Program-made: the position numbers and the translations under genes
Origin: JACRDV01 sp024860865 [NCBI: Methanobacteriota archaeon]
GTDB taxonomy: Archaea; JACRDV01
Reading direction: 5' to 3'
Length of the DNA stretch: 14,403 nt
Assembly: GCA_024860865.1 (NCBI GenBank)
Contig: JACRDV010000046.1
Location: forward strand, 1-14,403
Shown: positions 12,950 through 14,403 of the stretch, piece by piece
Layout: the number at the start of each line of letters is the position of its first letter
Position numbering within the stretch: the first letter of the stretch is position 1
Notes under the pieces: model-generated
What the model was told of the DNA's origin: nothing
The model's input: the letters and a program-made list of their open reading frames with translations, nothing else
The model's database searches: none

Positions 12950-13492
12950 TTACTCCTTCCCTTCTTCAACCGACTCTTCAACAACTATTTCTTCTAATGT
13001 TGGTTTTGGTTCAATTTTCTTAGGTACTACAACTTTTTCTGGAAGTTTGATGGCTTTCTTTTTAATAGGTTTGCCTACCTTCAAGCTCAAAAGCTCAAGC
13101 TCGCGCAAAAGCTCCCAATTAGGGTCTTCAATTTTTGTTATTAATTCTCCAACTAAATAAACCTCTCCCTCGCGCTCTTTAACTCTTCCAATTATATCTA
13201 CAATATCTCCAATATTTGCTTCTTCAAGTAAAGCTCTTTTTTCTTCAAAGCACCAAACCCTGATCGTCTCTGTTCCATCATCAACTCGGATGAATAATGG
13301 ATTTCCATCATCAGCTAGGAACTTATACACAACTGTTCCCAATATCCTTGCCCTTGAAACTCTTAATCCAAATGGAGTTAATAAGTAGCTCGGCTCATAT
13401 TCTCCTTCGCTTGGGTAAAACTCTCCATTTATAAGTTCTTTAACATGGACTTTATATGCAGTGAGTCTTCTTGATGTGACATTTATTTCCAT
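12950..13492 (-). CDS. OB-fold nucleic-acid-binding protein (RPA-like)
   Basis: The 180-residue product has one OB fold at about residues 40-125: RVSRARILGTVVYKF, then IRVDDGTETIRVWCFEEK, NIGDIVDIIGRVKEREGEVYLVGE. This resembles archaeal single-stranded-DNA-binding or RPA32-like proteins. A Lys/Pro-rich linker and an acidic tail (EEIVVEESVEEGKE) follow, reminiscent of the protein-interaction tails of SSB-type proteins. ATG 13492 is preferred to an in-frame start at 13567, because an AGAGGT ribosome binding site lies about 8 nt upstream and the extra residues look unrelated. A TATA-like TTTAAATT near 13574-13582 fits a leader of about 50 nt. It precedes aIF2-beta on the same strand. Confidence 0.8.
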   Translation of the reverse strand: MEINVTSRRLTAYKVHVKELINGEFYPSEGEYEPSYLLTPFGLRVSRARILGTVVYKFLADDGNPLFIRVDDGTETIRVWCFEEKRALLEEANIGDIVDIIGRVKEREGEVYLVGELITKIEDPNWELLRELELLSLKVGKPIKKKAIKLPEKVVVPKKIEPKPTLEEIVVEESVEEGKE

Positions 13493-13639
13493 TCTAAAAA
13501 CCTCTAGAAAGCCTAGTAGCAAGCAATAGAAAATACTTTCGATGTTGTGCTTTGATTCTCTCAACAAAAAAGAAATTTAAAGAAAATTATTGAAGCAAAA
13601 AATAATTTGAAGCTAGAATGTTTATCTCAAAAAATTAGC

Positions 13640-13960
13640 TGCCATTCTGCCACTACTCACTAGCACTCGGCGAGGGCTTCAATCTTGATTTAATCTCATC
13701 TACTTTCTTGCACAGAGCTCTCCAAACGCTCACCGGCGGTGTTTCCAGCGAGGCACCAGCAGTTCTCTTCTTCGAACTTTTTTATAGATAATTTCGCGAG
13801 AATACCATTCGCTTTTAGCTGATAGATGAATCGCGAATACTTCCGGTGACCTCCCCCTCCACTTGTGCCATATGCTGCAAGGTAGGGGCTGACTTGAAGT
13901 GGTGGATGCCCTATGCTTTAGCATTGTACTGCAATGGGCATATCGCTTCTTCAAGGCTAT
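13640..13960. other. G+C-rich, inverted-repeat-rich region without a clear gene; possible structured RNA
   Basis: By hand count, 53 of 100 bases at 13661-13760 are G or C, well above the surrounding A+T-rich DNA. Complementary segments could form stems: TCACCGG (13730-13736) with CCGGTGA (13843-13849); ATTCGC (13807-13812) with GCGAAT (13833-13838); CTTGAAG (13893-13899) with CTTCAAG (13949-13955), enclosing ATGCCC (13906-13911) with GGGCAT (13936-13941). In A+T-rich archaea, G+C-rich islands often mark stable RNAs. I do not find the signature motifs of tRNA, SRP RNA or RNase P RNA. It may instead be the remains of a transferred element. Strand is undecided. Confidence 0.4.
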
Positions 13961-14362
13961 CTTGCCCAAATTCAAGGAGTGTCGGTTTTTCTATCCGAGT
14001 CAAGCCTGATCATAGGTCAATTGAGCAAGGCCCTAATCACAAAAATTAGAGAATGCGACTTATTCATTGTTCTTTATAGTAAGAATTCCCAGAGCTCAAC
14101 ATATGTTCAACAGGAAATAGGTGTTGCAAAAGGCAATAACAAAATTATAATTCCTATACTACTGGACGCAGACGCTAGACCAGATGCCATGTTACAAGGT
14201 GTCAGCTATCTTTCAATCTACGATGAAGAAAAGAGAAATAGGCAGTTACCATTGTTATATAACTACATTCTGCAAGAGTCGCAGAGGAAGAATGCTTCTC
14301 AAGCACTTTTAGTATTGGGTGTCATTATACTGTTGGGCTATGCACTATTTAGAGATAGATAA
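13934..14362 (+). CDS. TIR-domain protein with C-terminal membrane helix, N-terminus apparently missing
   Basis: From ATG 13934 the 142-residue product aligns with most of a TIR domain: LLQGYLAQIQGVSVFLSES, LSKALITKIRECDLFIVLYSKNSQSSTYVQQEIG, then KIIIPILLD and LQGVSYLSIYDEE. Glu61 in VQQE corresponds to the putative catalytic Glu of NAD-cleaving TIR enzymes. A hydrophobic segment (about 121-138) ending FRDR is probably a membrane anchor. The first TIR strand (usually hxFISHxxxD) is absent, and an in-frame stop occurs at 13919-13921. No other frame upstream supplies it, so this is either a truncated remnant or a short variant. A role in defence by NAD depletion is an inference from the family. 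No partner gene is visible. Confidence 0.6.
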   Translation: MGISLLQGYLAQIQGVSVFLSESSLIIGQLSKALITKIRECDLFIVLYSKNSQSSTYVQQEIGVAKGNNKIIIPILLDADARPDAMLQGVSYLSIYDEEKRNRQLPLLYNYILQESQRKNASQALLVLGVIILLGYALFRDR

Positions 14363-14403
14363 TTATGAAGCAAAAATCAAAATTCAAAACGAACTGAGAT
14401 AGG

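Noticed and set aside
13843-13860. Resemblance of TTCCGGTGACC to the start of archaeal 16S rRNA, and of GGTGGATGCCCT (13901-13912) to the 5' region of 23S rRNA
   Set aside because: Matches are short and the following bases do not continue either rRNA, so they look fortuitous.
13730-13975. 81-codon minus-strand ORF in the G+C-rich island
   Set aside because: Basic, Arg/Trp-rich product without a recognisable family, no ribosome binding site, and it overlaps the complementary segments and the TIR gene start.
1-14403. CRISPR array, tRNA gene or insertion sequence
   Set aside because: No regularly spaced repeats of CRISPR type, no cloverleaf with a T-arm consensus, and no transposase ORF found on either strand.

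Overview
The window is a piece of an A+T-rich archaeal chromosome. Archaeal marker genes support this: geranylgeranylglyceryl phosphate synthase, aIF2-beta, NMD3, DUF424, eL40, Tsr3, a Taw2/TYW2-type enzyme and a GTPBP1-like GTPase. Several genes also have TATA-like boxes about 25 bp before an ATG, as expected for leaderless or short-leader archaeal transcripts. The gene order is compatible with a TACK-type lineage (for example Bathyarchaeia-like), but I cannot place it from sequence alone.

Layout. 1-213 (+): 3' end of a DUF5615 PIN-like toxin gene. 347-1552 (+): Orc1/Cdc6-like AAA+ ATPase with a C-terminal winged helix. 1650-2270 (+): HisH glutaminase, with no other his gene in view. 2328-2846 (+): two short palindromes around a TATA box, followed by three tiny ORFs (31, 32 and 76 codons) and a T-run. 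3013-3141 (+): possible 42-residue membrane peptide. From 3206 to 13492 almost everything is on the minus strand. Read in the direction of transcription it is: OB-fold protein, aIF2-beta, [AbiE module, plus strand], DUF424, NMD3, [VapBC], Taw2, GTPBP1-like GTPase, Tsr3, eL40, 43-residue zinc ribbon, GGGPS, c-type cytochrome lipoprotein. 13640-13960 is a G+C-rich, inverted-repeat-rich stretch without a convincing gene. The window ends with a TIR-domain protein carrying a C-terminal membrane helix and lacking the usual N-terminus (13934-14362).

How the genes fit together. The minus-strand genes form a translation and ribosome-maturation neighbourhood: initiation factor, 50S maturation factor NMD3, rRNA acp-transferase Tsr3, tRNA wyosine acp-transferase Taw2, a translational GTPase paralogue and eL40. 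The key archaeal lipid enzyme GGGPS sits at the distal end. It is interrupted by two toxin-antitoxin modules (AbiEi/AbiEii and VapBC) and flanked by two further conflict-type genes (DUF5615 and TIR).

Most unusual points: the operator-flanked mini-operon at 2328-2846; an orphan tandem pair of 17-bp repeats spaced 22 bp apart at 12259-12297; near-textbook operators on the abiE and vapBC promoters; and the structured G+C-rich island beside the TIR gene. Functions given for these are inference unless stated otherwise.
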